Shown piece after piece: positions 1-8,303 of a stretch of 64,000 bases of DNA. The stretch is from Mycolicibacterium sphagni (GTDB lineage: Bacteria; Actinomycetota; Actinomycetes; Mycobacteriales; Mycobacteriaceae), in NCBI RefSeq assembly GCF_002250655.1, contig NZ_NOZR01000006.1, positions 62,001 to 126,000 of the forward strand, read 5' to 3'. The notes beneath the pieces were generated by a model. It saw only the letters and a list, made by a program, of their open reading frames with translations. It had not been told where the DNA came from and searched no databases. Numbering within the stretch: position 1 is the first letter of the stretch; each line of letters starts with the position of its first letter. A program made the translations under genes and the position numbers.

Positions 1-879
1 GATCACTTCCTGAACGTGGCCAAATTCCTTGTGCGACCGCCGGATAGCGTGAATGGTCTCGGCACGCTCGGTCAGCGTCTCGCCGATACCGACCAGCAGA
101 CCGGTGGTGAAGGGAACTGAAAGTCTGCCGGCGTCATCCAGCGTGCGCAGCCGCACCGCGGGATCCTTGTCGGGGCTGCCGTAATGGGCCTCGCCCTTGG
201 TCTCGAATAACCGCCGGGACGTGGTCTCGAGCATCATGCCCATCGACGGCGCCACCGGTTTGAGCCGGGACAGCTCCGACCAGCTCATCACGCCAGGATT
301 CAGATGCGGCAGCAGACCGGTCTCCTCGAGTACCCGGATCGCCATCGCCCGCACATAGTCCAGCGTCGAGTCGTAGCCCCGTTCGTCGAGCCACTGTCGC
401 GCCTCGTCCCAACGCGCCTCCGGACGGTCGCCGAGGGTGAACAAGGCTTCTTTGCAACCCAATTCGGCGCCGCGACGCGCAACGTCGAGAATTTCGTCGG
501 GCTCCATGAACATGCCCTTGCCCTCGGCGCGCAGCTTGCCGGGCACCGTGACGAACGTGCAGTAGTGGCAGGTGTCGCGGCACAGGTGAGTCACCGGGAT
601 GAACACCTTGCGCGAGTAGCTGACCGGAAGCCGGCCGGTGGCCCCGCGGCGACCGGCGGAGTCCAAACCGGCGTCGCGGACGCGGGCCGCGCTGGCACAC
701 AGATCCGCGAGATCCTCGCCCCTGGCGGTCATCGCGATCGCCGCTTCGTCGATATTGAGGGCGACGCCATCTCTGGCTCGCCGCAGAACACGTCTCATCG
801 CGGCAGGCGAGGGAGCTTCAGTCCGCGGCGGAACCACCGGCGTGGGCAGCGGACTACTGGGCTGCGAGTTCAGGGCCAC
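1..879 (-). CDS. fbiC: FO synthase FbiC, N-terminal part (gene continues beyond the window)
   Basis: FbiC makes FO, the deazaflavin core of cofactor F420, from tyrosine and an aminouracil precursor. It is a fusion of CofG- and CofH-type radical SAM halves; only the first 293 residues (CofG half) lie here. The iron-sulfur/SAM motif CRDTCHYC puts the cluster cysteines at residues 100, 104 and 107. The start is a GTG (bases 879-877) giving the N-terminus [11 protein letters not shown], as I remember it for mycobacterial FbiC. The frame is open through base 1, so the 3' half is cut by the window edge and not by a mutation. A Rv1171-like gene and mshB lie nearby, the same neighbourhood as in M. 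tuberculosis. An F420-binding protein of the Rv1155 type is encoded at 24335-24778. Confidence 0.95.
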   Translation of the reverse strand, partial: MALNSQPSSPLPTPVVPPRTEAPSPAAMRRVLRRARDGVALNIDEAAIAMTARGEDLADLCASAARVRDAGLDSAGRRGATGRLPVSYSRKVFIPVTHLCRDTCHYCTFVTVPGKLRAEGKGMFMEPDEILDVARRGAELGCKEALFTLGDRPEARWDEARQWLDERGYDSTLDYVRAMAIRVLEETGLLPHLNPGVMSWSELSRLKPVAPSMGMMLETTSRRLFETKGEAHYGSPDKDPAVRLRTLDDAGRLSVPFTTGLLVGIGETLTERAETIHAIRRSHKEFGHVQEVI

Positions 880-962
880 TCCCCGGTAACCCCCGGCAGC
901 TGGGAAATCATCCGCGCGTCTCACAATCTGAAACTCGGGCGACTGACATGGTCCACACAGTA

Positions 963-988
963 GTCCTCGCGGTTGACGATGCGAGGAC
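963..988. promoter_or_regulatory. 8-bp inverted repeat between fbiC and the divergent exported-protein gene
   Basis: GTCCTCGC (963-970) and GCGAGGAC (981-988) are perfect complements around a 10-base spacer that contains a -35-like TTGACG. The repeat is 84 bp upstream of the fbiC GTG and 111 bp upstream of the ATG at 1099, so it could be an operator for either gene or a hairpin in a leader. A second, shorter palindrome (GCCGGC-TT-GCCGGC) is at 1038-1051. The function is inferred from position only. Confidence 0.35.
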
Positions 989-1098
989 GTGTCTCAGCGA
1001 CCCACAATTACGCGGACACGGCAAAGAAAGTTGTCATGCCGGCTTGCCGGCACCGTAAATTGTCAGTGTTAGCTGTAGCCCAAGCAGGGGGTTGTGCC

Positions 1099-2052
1099 AT
1101 GACCGTATCCACCCGTTCCTATCTGACGGCAGGGGTGGCGGCGATGGTCGTCGGTGCCACGGCAATCGTGCCGCTGCAGCGCTCAGCCCCGACCTCGATC
1201 TCTGCGGAGGCAGTGCGTCTGTCCGCGGCGGTGCAGCCGCTGGTCAGCCAGGTCAACGCCGCTGCGGCGACCCTCGGGCAGGTCGACACTGCCGCGGCCG
1301 TTGCCACACCGACGCAGCCGCGGGCCCAGGCCGCGGTGCAGGCGAACAACAACGCGTCCGACGCCATCGACGCGGCCTATTCGGTGATCATGTACTGGTC
1401 GAACTACCTCGTCCTGGATGTGGCCCCGTATCTGCTGGGCTGGATCCCGTTCGGCTATCTCATCAGCGACCAGATCAACATCTGGTACCCGACATTCACC
1501 GTGCCCGTCGCCAACAGCTTCGTCTACGACTTCCTCGACCCGGTGGTCAACGACTTCTGGAACCCGACGGTGTGGCGTGACGGACTCACCGCGATCGCTC
1601 AGACCGCATTCAGCGGCCTCGGCACCGTGGTCAACCAGGAGATCAGCTACTTCTGGAGCCTGGCTTGGTTCCCGTTCCCGCTGCCCCCGTTGCCGCCGCT
1701 GGCAGCGCTTGCCGCGACCAAGACCGCCGCGGCCGCGTCCACCACGGCCAAGACGACGACGGCCACGACAGGCATGGGCCATTCCGGCCGCTACCAGGTG
1801 GCGACCACCTCGACGGACACACCCACCACCAACACTGGCACCGACACAACCGACACCCTCACCCCGACCGCCGCCACCACGACCGCCGCAACCACGACAC
1901 AAGACACCTCCGCCGCCAAGACCTCGGGCAAGAGCACGTCGTCCAGCAAGAGCGGCTCGGCCACATCAGGTTCTGTCACCGGCAACAAGAGCGGCACGGC
2001 CGGCTCCGCGCGCAGCCACGGCGCGAAGGCCGCCAAGGGCGACGGCAGCTAG
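1099..2052 (+). CDS. Exported Ala/Thr-rich protein of unknown function
   Basis: 317 residues. The ATG at 1099 is preferred over an in-frame ATG at 973 because it follows a purine-rich stretch (caagcaggggg) and opens directly on a signal-peptide-like hydrophobic segment (about residues 8-26). Residues about 95-193 are rich in aromatic residues and prolines (for example WIPFGYLISDQINIWYP), suggesting a folded or membrane-contacting domain. From about residue 205 the chain is a low-complexity Thr/Ser/Lys/Ala tail ending in basic residues, typical of cell-wall-spanning mycobacterial proteins. It occupies the place of PE12 between fbiC and the Rv1171-like gene of M. tuberculosis but has no PE domain. 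It resembles in design the proteins at 6047-7177 and 7366-8301. No enzymatic motif is visible. Confidence 0.75.
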   Translation: MTVSTRSYLTAGVAAMVVGATAIVPLQRSAPTSISAEAVRLSAAVQPLVSQVNAAAATLGQVDTAAAVATPTQPRAQAAVQANNNASDAIDAAYSVIMYWSNYLVLDVAPYLLGWIPFGYLISDQINIWYPTFTVPVANSFVYDFLDPVVNDFWNPTVWRDGLTAIAQTAFSGLGTVVNQEISYFWSLAWFPFPLPPLPPLAALAATKTAAAASTTAKTTTATTGMGHSGRYQVATTSTDTPTTNTGTDTTDTLTPTAATTTAATTTQDTSAAKTSGKSTSSSKSGSATSGSVTGNKSGTAGSARSHGAKAAKGDGS

Positions 2053-2056
2053 CCGC

Positions 2057-2476
2057 CTAGGGCTGGTTGCGCCGCCACAAGAACCAGGCCGGCGGTGTGG
2101 CTCCCAGCGCCAGGAACAGCAGGACTGAATAGGCCATCACACCGGGGCCGCCGAAGACGATGTCGCCGCCCGGCCCGCCGAGGGTCAGCGCGGCGACGGT
2201 GACCAGCCAGGTCAGCAACGGCAGTGCGGCAAGCCGGGCGGAAGAAGTCCAGTGGGCTGCCGCCCACACCAGGGTCAGATTGAGCAGCGCGCTGATCACG
2301 GCACTGATCGGGAACGGCACCGAGCCCAGGTAAAGCGGGAGAAGCAGCGCCCCCGTCACCGCGGAGATGACACCGTCGACGGCGAGCAGAGCAAGCACCA
2401 CGGTGCGAATGGCCGGATCGGTCACGCCGGGGTTCTCGGTGACCTCGACGGAACGTTTGGTGGCGGTCGGCTTCAA
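2057..2476 (-). CDS. Four-helix membrane protein, Rv1171-like
   Basis: 139 residues with four predicted membrane segments (about 26-50, 55-74, 82-99 and 112-134), a charged N-terminus and a basic C-terminal tail (WRRNQP). The frame begins at a TTG at 2476, six bases after the mshB stop, so the two genes are almost certainly cotranscribed. The same pair, mshB followed by a small membrane protein (Rv1171), is found in M. tuberculosis. The function is unknown. The start is uncertain because TTG is the only initiation codon close to the junction. Confidence 0.75.
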   Translation of the reverse strand: MKPTATKRSVEVTENPGVTDPAIRTVVLALLAVDGVISAVTGALLLPLYLGSVPFPISAVISALLNLTLVWAAAHWTSSARLAALPLLTWLVTVAALTLGGPGGDIVFGGPGVMAYSVLLFLALGATPPAWFLWRRNQP

Positions 2477-2482
2477 CCCGGC

Positions 2483-3358
2483 CTACCGCCCGAAGCCCAG
2501 ACCGGCGAGAAGGTCGGTCTCCCAACCACGGTCGTCGGTCGGGCCCGCCGCGCCCTCGACGAGCACGTAGTGTTCGGCGGCCAGCACGGGCAGCACGAGC
2601 TTGTTGGACAGCGTGAAGGCCCGCCGGGTCGGGCCGACGAGCATCTGGGTGGCGTGCGCGGCGATCGCGTCGACCTTGGCCTCGACGTGTTCGGGGGCTT
2701 CGACGACGGCGGTGATCTTCTCGTCGGTGAACCCGAATACGACGTCGGCGGGCGGCCGGATCCAGTCCGCCAGCACATCCTCGTCGGTGAGCGCATTGAC
2801 GCCGTGGCGAAAAGCGGTGGCGCCGATGACACCCCAGTAGAACTTGGGCACCGTCCAGGTCGCGGCGGCGACGGCGGCGGTGGTGATGCGATGAGTCTGG
2901 ATGTGGTCGGGGTGGCCGTAGCCGCCGTCCGGGTCGTAGGTGGCCACCACATGCGGCCGGAGTTCGTCGATGACGTCGGCCAGCAGGCCGACGGCTTCGT
3001 CGAAGTCGGCGTCGACGAACTTGGTGTGACGACGCGCCGGGGTGCCGGGCATGCCGGAGTCGCGCCAACGGCCGGCCCCACCCAGGAATCGCGGGCCCGG
3101 CAGGCCCAGCTTCTGCAGGGCCGTGGTCAGTTCGGCGATGCGGTAACCGCCGAGCTGGTCGGCCTCGTCGACCGCCAGCCGCAGCCACCGGTCGTCGATG
3201 ATCTCGCCCTCTTCGCCAAGGGTGCAGGTGACGACCGTGACCTCGGCCCCCTGCTGGGCGTAGCGAGCGATGGTCACACCGTTGTTCATCGTCTCGTCGT
3301 CGGGGTGGGCATGCACGAACAACAACCGCGGAGTCTCCTGCGAAGCCACGAACGTCAC
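2483..3358 (-). CDS. mshB: MshB, GlcNAc-Ins deacetylase of mycothiol biosynthesis
   Basis: Removes the acetyl group from 1-D-myo-inosityl-2-acetamido-2-deoxy-glucopyranoside, the second step toward mycothiol in the cytosol. It is a LmbE/PIG-L fold zinc enzyme. The zinc motif AHPDD is at residues 17-21, and GGYGHPDH carries the distal histidine. The C-terminus LLAGLGF and the internal [12 protein letters not shown] match the M. tuberculosis protein as remembered. A GTG at 3358 (292 residues) is chosen because the homologous sequence starts a few residues before [13 protein letters not shown]; a GTG at 3349 is equally possible. The longer open frame to 3499 runs into the divergent ClC gene and was discarded. 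Only 31 bp separate it from that gene. Confidence 0.93.
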   Translation of the reverse strand: MTFVASQETPRLLFVHAHPDDETMNNGVTIARYAQQGAEVTVVTCTLGEEGEIIDDRWLRLAVDEADQLGGYRIAELTTALQKLGLPGPRFLGGAGRWRDSGMPGTPARRHTKFVDADFDEAVGLLADVIDELRPHVVATYDPDGGYGHPDHIQTHRITTAAVAAATWTVPKFYWGVIGATAFRHGVNALTDEDVLADWIRPPADVVFGFTDEKITAVVEAPEHVEAKVDAIAAHATQMLVGPTRRAFTLSNKLVLPVLAAEHYVLVEGAAGPTDDRGWETDLLAGLGFGR

Positions 3359-3389
3359 CCTACCGGGGCCGGTGACATAGATTCGGCCC

Positions 3390-4658
3390 GTGAAGCGGCG
3401 CGACCTGGAGTTCGCCTGCGCGGTCATGGCGATCGGCTTGCTGGCCGGGGTCGCCGGCGCCGCGACGACGTTGGTGCTGCATACCGTCGAGCACCTCACG
3501 TATCACTACAGCTTCGGAACGCTGCTGGACGGCGTCACCGAGTCCAGCCCGGCGCGCCGGGCGGTAGGCCCGATGATCGGCGGCGCCCTCGCCGGCCTGG
3601 GCTGGTGGCTGCTTCGCCGACGGGCGCGGGTGCCGTCACTCACGGATGCCATCAGCGCGCCCGCCCCGATGCCGCGGCTGGCGTTATCGCTCGACGCGGG
3701 CCTTCAGGTCCTGCTGGTCGGCGCCGGCGCCTCCCTGGGCCGGGAAGGCGCGCCGCGCCAATTCGCCGCAGCACTAGGCGATTTGGGCGTCTCACGGCTG
3801 GCCCTGACCGCGAATGACCGTCGAATCCTGCTGGGCTGCGCGGCCGGCGCGGGGCTGGCCGCGGTGTACAGCGTGCCGATGGGTGGCGCGCTGTTCGCGA
3901 TCCAGATCGTGCTGCGCAGCTGGAGCCTGCGCACTGTCGGGACGGCAATGATCACCTCCAGCCTCGCGGTGGCGGTGGCCGCACCGGTCACCCGCCTCGA
4001 TGTCCCGCTGCACTGGCCCGACGCCAACCTGTCCTATCTGCTGACCGGGTTCGCGATCCTGCTGTCCCCGCTGGCGCTGGTGGTGGGCCGCGGATTCAAC
4101 CGGTTGATGCAGTACGCGAAAACCCATCGCGTCGGCGACTCGTGGCTGCTGATCCCGGCGGTCGCCGGCGCGGGGCTGCTGGTCGGTGTCCTCTCGCATT
4201 GGTGGCCCGAACTGCCGGGCAACGGCAAGAGCGTGCTGACCGTCAGCGTCGCCAGCGGCCTGACCATGACCTCAGCTGGGGCCATCCTGCTGCTCAAGCC
4301 AATGCTGACCGCGGCGTTTCTGCGCGCCGGGGCCGTCGGCGGCATGCTCACCCCCGCGCTGGCGACCGGCGCGGCCATGGGTTCGGTGGTCGCCATGGCG
4401 GTGAACAGCTGGACTCCGTTGACGGTCAGTGTGCCGGCCGTGTCGCTGGCCTGCGCCGCCGGCGTGCTGGCCATCACGCAGGGCGCTCCCGCGTGGGCCG
4501 CGCTGTTCGTGTGGGAGCTGGCCCGCCCGCCGCTGTGGCTGCTGATTGTCTTCGCCGCCGCGGCGGCCGCCGCCAATCTGCTCGACAGCCTGCTCAAGAA
4601 GCGATCCGACCACGAGTCGCCGCCGGCGACCCCTGACAACGCGCGCCATATCGGGTAG
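3390..4658 (+). CDS. ClC-family chloride channel/transporter
   Basis: 422 residues with about ten hydrophobic segments. ClC selectivity-filter motifs are visible: GREGAP (residues 117-122, including the gating glutamate Glu119) and GGMLTPAL (317-324), the counterpart of GxFxP. In the segment [10 protein letters not shown] (167-176) the position of the proton-pathway glutamate of E. coli ClC-ec1 (second E of IIEEM) is Ile173, and the N-terminal GSGIP filter motif is not recognisable. The protein may therefore be an uncoupled channel or a divergent exchanger; this is inference from a by-eye alignment. The start is a GTG at 3390. The methyltransferase gene follows 10 bp downstream, so they probably form an operon. 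Confidence 0.85.
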   Translation: MKRRDLEFACAVMAIGLLAGVAGAATTLVLHTVEHLTYHYSFGTLLDGVTESSPARRAVGPMIGGALAGLGWWLLRRRARVPSLTDAISAPAPMPRLALSLDAGLQVLLVGAGASLGREGAPRQFAAALGDLGVSRLALTANDRRILLGCAAGAGLAAVYSVPMGGALFAIQIVLRSWSLRTVGTAMITSSLAVAVAAPVTRLDVPLHWPDANLSYLLTGFAILLSPLALVVGRGFNRLMQYAKTHRVGDSWLLIPAVAGAGLLVGVLSHWWPELPGNGKSVLTVSVASGLTMTSAGAILLLKPMLTAAFLRAGAVGGMLTPALATGAAMGSVVAMAVNSWTPLTVSVPAVSLACAAGVLAITQGAPAWAALFVWELARPPLWLLIVFAAAAAAANLLDSLLKKRSDHESPPATPDNARHIG

Positions 4659-4668
4659 AAGAACGTAA

Positions 4669-5736
4669 GTGGAGAACGTGCCGCTCGCGCCGAGCAGTGG
4701 GTCGCCGCTCAAGCAGGCAATGGCCCGCCGCCTGCACCGGCGCGCAATCGCCCAAGGAGAGATCAGCCTGCCCGCTGTGCCGGGCATGCTCGACGAATAC
4801 GTGGCCATGTGCGCCGGCCTCTTCGGCAGCCTGGGCCGGGGGTTCACCGACGAGGACCTCGACGTTCTCCGCGACATCCTGCGCGACCAGCTCGACGAGG
4901 CCTTCACCGCGTCACCGCGCTCGGAGATCGTGATCACCTACGACGCGCCGGTGGGCCTGATCGTGAACTACCACGTGAAATGCCGCTGGTGGTCCGTCGA
5001 GGGCGCCTACGAGAACTGGATTGCCACGCGCGAACCCCCACTGTTCGGCTCGGAGCCCGACGCCAGGGTGTGGGCGTTGGCCGGCGAGGCGGCCGATCCC
5101 CGCACGTCCCCGATTCTGGATCTGGGTGCCGGAACCGGCCGCAACGCCCTGGCGCTGGCCAGGCGGGGCCATCCGGTCGACGTCGTGGAGATGACGCCCT
5201 CGTTCGCCGAATCCATCCTGGCCGGGGCGCAGCGAGAAGCACTGGCCGTGCGGGTGCTGCAACGCGACATTTTTGCGACGCTGGACGACCTGCGCACCGA
5301 CTACCAGCTGATCCTGTTGTCGGAGGTGGTGTCAGACTTCCGCTCCGCGGACCAGCTGCGTGGGGTGTTCGAACTCGCCTCGCGCTGCCTGGCGCCGGGC
5401 GGCCGACTGGTGTTCAACGGCTTCGTCGCTCACCGCGACTACACGCCCGACGAGGCGGCCCTGCAGCTGGGCCAACAGTGCTACACCACGATCTTCACCC
5501 AGCCGCAGATGGCCGCCGCGCTGGCCGGATTCCCGCTGATATTGACCTCCGACGACTCGGTGTACGACTACGAGAAAGCGCATCTGCCGGCGGGCGCATG
5601 GCCTCCCACCAGTTGGTATAGCGATTGGGTCAGCGGACAGGACGTCTTCGACGTGCCCCGCGAGGAACGCCCGATCGAGATGCGGTGGTTGGTCTACACG
5701 AAGCGACTCGGGGCCGGCGGCCCCGGACCGAGCTGA
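4669..5736 (+). CDS. Class I SAM-dependent methyltransferase with N-terminal extension
   Basis: 355 residues. SAM-binding motif I is ILDLGAGTGRN (149-159), followed by the acidic loop VDVVEM, and a later LVFNGFVAHRDY resembles the post-motif strand. About 145 residues precede the Rossmann domain; they include a hydrophobic segment and the sequence CRWWSVEGAYENW, which may form a substrate-binding cap. The start is a GTG at 4669, ten bases after the ClC stop. The substrate is unknown, and nothing in the neighbourhood identifies it. The protein ends in a short Gly/Pro tail. Confidence 0.8.
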   Translation: MENVPLAPSSGSPLKQAMARRLHRRAIAQGEISLPAVPGMLDEYVAMCAGLFGSLGRGFTDEDLDVLRDILRDQLDEAFTASPRSEIVITYDAPVGLIVNYHVKCRWWSVEGAYENWIATREPPLFGSEPDARVWALAGEAADPRTSPILDLGAGTGRNALALARRGHPVDVVEMTPSFAESILAGAQREALAVRVLQRDIFATLDDLRTDYQLILLSEVVSDFRSADQLRGVFELASRCLAPGGRLVFNGFVAHRDYTPDEAALQLGQQCYTTIFTQPQMAAALAGFPLILTSDDSVYDYEKAHLPAGAWPPTSWYSDWVSGQDVFDVPREERPIEMRWLVYTKRLGAGGPGPS

Positions 5737-6046
5737 CCGCCCGCAGGGGTTTGCTGGCTTTGTACTGGGCAATGTATTGACCTCGTGACACCCGTCACAG
5801 CCCTGGTGATACCCGTTTTTCCGCGCGCCGTAGTCAACCGGTCTTTGCTACCCGACAGGAGCCTCAGGTCCGCTCAAGATAAGCCGACTCATGGATTGAA
5901 TTGGCCCACAAGGAATTTCTCACCAGACATCCAGGCCTTCCACCGACTCGCCAAGAAAAATTCTCAGGAAGAGTCTTTAGCCTTATCAGGCTCCTCTCAG
6001 GTATCGTTCTGGCTGAGCCATGCCGCAAACAGCGGAGGGAGACGGC
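5737..6046. other. 310-bp intergenic region with no gene; regulatory repeats at its 3' end
   Basis: No convincing reading frame was found on either strand. Visible structure: a small inverted repeat GTGAC-ACCC-GTCAC at 5785-5798, an isolated TCAGG at 5864-5868, an AT-richer stretch around 5880-5985, and the phased TCAGG repeats described separately at 5963-6001. A strong ribosome binding site (GGAGGGAG, about 6033-6040) lies just before the ATG at 6047. The region is therefore most simply a promoter and leader for the exported-protein gene. Confidence 0.6.
5963..6001 (+). promoter_or_regulatory. Phased TCAGG direct repeats, putative OmpR-type response-regulator site
   Basis: TCAGG occurs at 5964, 5986 and 5997, that is with 22- and 11-bp spacing, keeping all three on one face of the helix. 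The last copy reads CTCTCAGGTA and lies 50 bp before the ATG at 6047. The same arrangement (two copies 11 bp apart, ending CTCTCAGGTA) lies 47 bp before the ATG at 7366. Direct repeats with 11-bp periodicity are typical of OmpR-family regulators such as PhoP or MprA; which regulator binds is not known. Confidence 0.5.
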
Positions 6047-7177
6047 ATGCATCGGGCCTTGGGGCCATTCCTCGCAACAGGAGTGGCACTGGTGGCGGCC
6101 GCCGTGGTCGTCGCCAACCCCGTCGCGCCGCCGTCCCGGGACATGCGGATCTCGACGACCCAGTTGTCAACCAGCCCCGACCTTTTGAGCCCCTCCGACA
6201 AGTCGCTGCTCAGCGCACTCGCGCCGCCGCTCCCGATCTCCGACCTCGGCCCGGCCCTGGCACAAATCCTGGCCGCGCTGGCCGCGGACGCCGATCGAAT
6301 CAGCCGCGCGGTCGATTCCTCGACCACCGCCGAGCCCCCGGTGGCCGCCGCCCCATCCGAGCAAACGGCTTACCGGCCCGATCCCGCCGCCGCCGCCGCG
6401 TTCGTCGAGTCGCCGAATGCTGCTGCTGCCGCCGCCGCCAGTACGGGCTTCGCCTCATCGGTCGCCGGCTCGCAGGTGGTACAGGTGCTGAACGGCCTCG
6501 TCGCCGACGGGTCCTACCTCGGCGGGAAGGTCGTCGAGGCCGCCTACGCCGTCGTCGAAGTCATCATCCGGGTGCCCGAGTTCGTTGTCACCGTGGCCCT
6601 GGACCTGCTCAAGGGTGACTTCGGCGGTGCCTTCGATACCGTCAAGTCGGTCATCCAAGCGTTCTTCGGGCCCGGACTGATCATCCTCGACGGGATCAGG
6701 GACATCCTCTACGGCAAGCAGCTACCTGCCGTGCCCCCACCAACCGCCATCCTGAAAATCCTGACGGCGCAAAGCAGCACGACCACCGCCGACGCCACCA
6801 CCGCCAGCAGCACGCCGGCGGCGCAGCCCAGCCAGGAAGCCACGGGCCAGTCGGCCCGCAAGCGCGACGAGACACTCTCGGCCGCTGTCTTGCGACCGAC
6901 GACGGCATCGACATCGGCCGCGTCCTCGGACCAGACGGCCACGTCGAGCACATCCACGACGCCCACGACGACGGCGTCGACCACGACGACCACATCCACG
7001 GGGTCGACCCCTTCCACAGGGTCGACCACGACGACCACATCCACGGCGTCGAGCACGACGAGCACATCCACGGGGTCGAGCACATCCACGGGGTCGAGCA
7101 CCAGCAAGCCGACGGGATCGACGCACTCCACGGCAGGCTCGGCACGGAATGCGAAGCCCGCCGGTTCCTCCTCGTAG
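6047..7177 (+). CDS. Exported Thr/Ser-rich repeat protein of unknown function
   Basis: 376 residues from the ATG at 6047, which has an excellent ribosome binding site (gcggaggga); an in-frame ATG at 6020 lacks one. The N-terminus MHRALGPFLATGVALVAAAV is a signal peptide. A central region (roughly residues 140-240) alternates short hydrophobic helices (VVEVIIRVPEFVVTVALDLL) and may associate with membrane. The last third is a Thr/Ser/Gly tail encoded by tandem DNA repeats at 6976-7101 and ends in a basic patch. It is similar in architecture to 1099-2052 and 7366-8301 and sits between lpqW and mshB, where M. tuberculosis has PPE17/PE11. It shares a promoter motif with the next gene. Confidence 0.75.
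   Translation: MHRALGPFLATGVALVAAAVVVANPVAPPSRDMRISTTQLSTSPDLLSPSDKSLLSALAPPLPISDLGPALAQILAALAADADRISRAVDSSTTAEPPVAAAPSEQTAYRPDPAAAAAFVESPNAAAAAAASTGFASSVAGSQVVQVLNGLVADGSYLGGKVVEAAYAVVEVIIRVPEFVVTVALDLLKGDFGGAFDTVKSVIQAFFGPGLIILDGIRDILYGKQLPAVPPPTAILKILTAQSSTTTADATTASSTPAAQPSQEATGQSARKRDETLSAAVLRPTTASTSAASSDQTATSSTSTTPTTTASTTTTTSTGSTPSTGSTTTTTSTASSTTSTSTGSSTSTGSSTSKPTGSTHSTAGSARNAKPAGSSS
6976..7101 (+). repeat. Tandem imperfect repeats encoding the Thr/Ser/Gly tail
   Basis: Copies of CACATCCACGGGGTCGA, exact or with one or two changes, begin near 6991, 7037, 7071 and 7081, interspersed with CCACGACGA units. They encode TSTGS-type repeats in the exported protein. Such arrays change length by slippage, so tail length may vary between strains. 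Confidence 0.7.
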
Positions 7178-7227
7178 GCCGACTGACACTCGTCACCGAA
7201 TCCGCAGTCAGCGGCATTGCTGATCGC

Positions 7228-7250
7228 CGCGCACGATCAATTGCGCGTTT
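7228..7250 (+). terminator. Weak hairpin after the exported-protein gene
   Basis: CGCGCA (7228-7233) pairs with TGCGCG (7242-7247) around an 8-base loop and is followed by TTT. It lies 50 bp after the stop at 7177. The stem is short, so this is only a possible terminator. Confidence 0.3.
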
Positions 7251-7307
7251 CAGAGATGGTTGCACATTCAACAAACTGGATCGACTACCGCGAAACCGGC
7301 CTCCTTC

Positions 7308-7323
7308 TCAGGTGGCTCTCAGG
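7308..7323 (+). promoter_or_regulatory. Paired TCAGG repeats, same putative regulator site as at 5963-6001
   Basis: TCAGG at 7308 and 7319 (11-bp period), the second copy again within CTCTCAGGTA, 47 bp before the ATG at 7366. Arrangement and distance to the start match those upstream of 6047, which argues for coordinate regulation of the two exported proteins. Confidence 0.5.
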
Positions 7324-7365
7324 TAGTTTTCGCTGGTAGGTACAACTTCGGGGAAGGCGCCTGAA

Positions 7366-8301
7366 ATGCGTGGCACCGTCAGCTCGCTCTACAAAACCAG
7401 CATCGCGCTCGCAGGGGCCGGCGTGCTCGCCGTCAGCCCATTGGTGCCCAGCCAGGACACCCGTCCCCCAGCCATCCACCTGCCCCAGATACAGTTCGCC
7501 GACCTGACGATTCCGGCGTTCGGGGCCATCCCCTACCAGATCGGCATCAACGTGCTTGGCGACATCGTCGCCGCGGCACCGATCCTGATCGGCAGCACGC
7601 AGCAATGCGCCGACTATTGCCTTGGGCCCAACACTCCGGCGCCCGACGCCAACTACGCGCCGTTCACCGGCTGGGGCCTCGTCGGCCTGGGCCAGGGGCT
7701 GATCACCAGCCCGGTCGCATTCGTCAAGGCACTGCAGGCCGGACAAGACTTCGGACAGGCGCTCGGTGCCGCGCTACTGGCTATCCAGGTCCCCATTGCC
7801 AACACCTTCAGCCTGCTGCTCGCGCCGCGTATCCCCTCCGGTGGCTACTCGCTACAGGCCACGCTGGATCGGGCGTTCACCGCCTCCAAGCATGCCGTCG
7901 ACTACGCGGTGAACATCGCCGCCCAGGCCCTAGTGACCGGACCACTGACGATTCTGGCCGGCACGGTGGAAGGCACGACGGCATTCGCGGGGACGCTGGC
8001 GCAGACCGGTGATTTCGCCACCGCGTTCGCCGCCGGACGCGCCCCCATCCAGGCGTCGGTCAAAACCGCCACCACCGACCTCGTCAACGAGATCAACGAG
8101 GGTCGCTCCACCATCTACGCGGATCTGACCGCCGGGCCAGGGGCGACCACCAGGCCGATCCCCACGGTCCCACCGCCGACCGCCGCAGCCACTCCCGCCA
8201 AGGTCAGTTCGGCCAAGGCCACCCAAGACAGCGGCAAGCCCGAGTCAGCCAAGGCGGGCGGCGTCGGCGCCTCGAAGCGGCCACACAAGGCCGCCGGGTA
8301 G
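7366..8301 (+). CDS. Exported protein with Ala/Lys/Pro-rich tail, function unknown
   Basis: 311 residues. The ATG at 7366 follows a GGGGAAGG ribosome binding site. The N-terminus (VSSLYKTSIALAGAGVLAVSP, residues 4 on) is a signal peptide. Residues 75-235 form a moderately hydrophobic domain with one CADYC cysteine pair and repeated amphipathic stretches (LITSPVAFVKALQAGQDF, AAQALVTGPLTILAGTVEG). The tail from about 260 is Pro/Ala/Lys-rich and very basic. No enzyme motif is seen. It converges on lpqW with only 2 bp between the stops. It probably belongs with the proteins at 1099 and 6047 to one class of exported proteins at PE/PPE-equivalent positions. Confidence 0.75.
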   Translation: MRGTVSSLYKTSIALAGAGVLAVSPLVPSQDTRPPAIHLPQIQFADLTIPAFGAIPYQIGINVLGDIVAAAPILIGSTQQCADYCLGPNTPAPDANYAPFTGWGLVGLGQGLITSPVAFVKALQAGQDFGQALGAALLAIQVPIANTFSLLLAPRIPSGGYSLQATLDRAFTASKHAVDYAVNIAAQALVTGPLTILAGTVEGTTAFAGTLAQTGDFATAFAAGRAPIQASVKTATTDLVNEINEGRSTIYADLTAGPGATTRPIPTVPPPTAAATPAKVSSAKATQDSGKPESAKAGGVGASKRPHKAAG

Positions 8302-8303
8302 AC

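Noticed and set aside
2252..3817. 521-codon plus-strand frame across mshB into the ClC gene
   Set aside because: It overlaps two genes with clear catalytic or filter motifs and has no recognisable domain itself.
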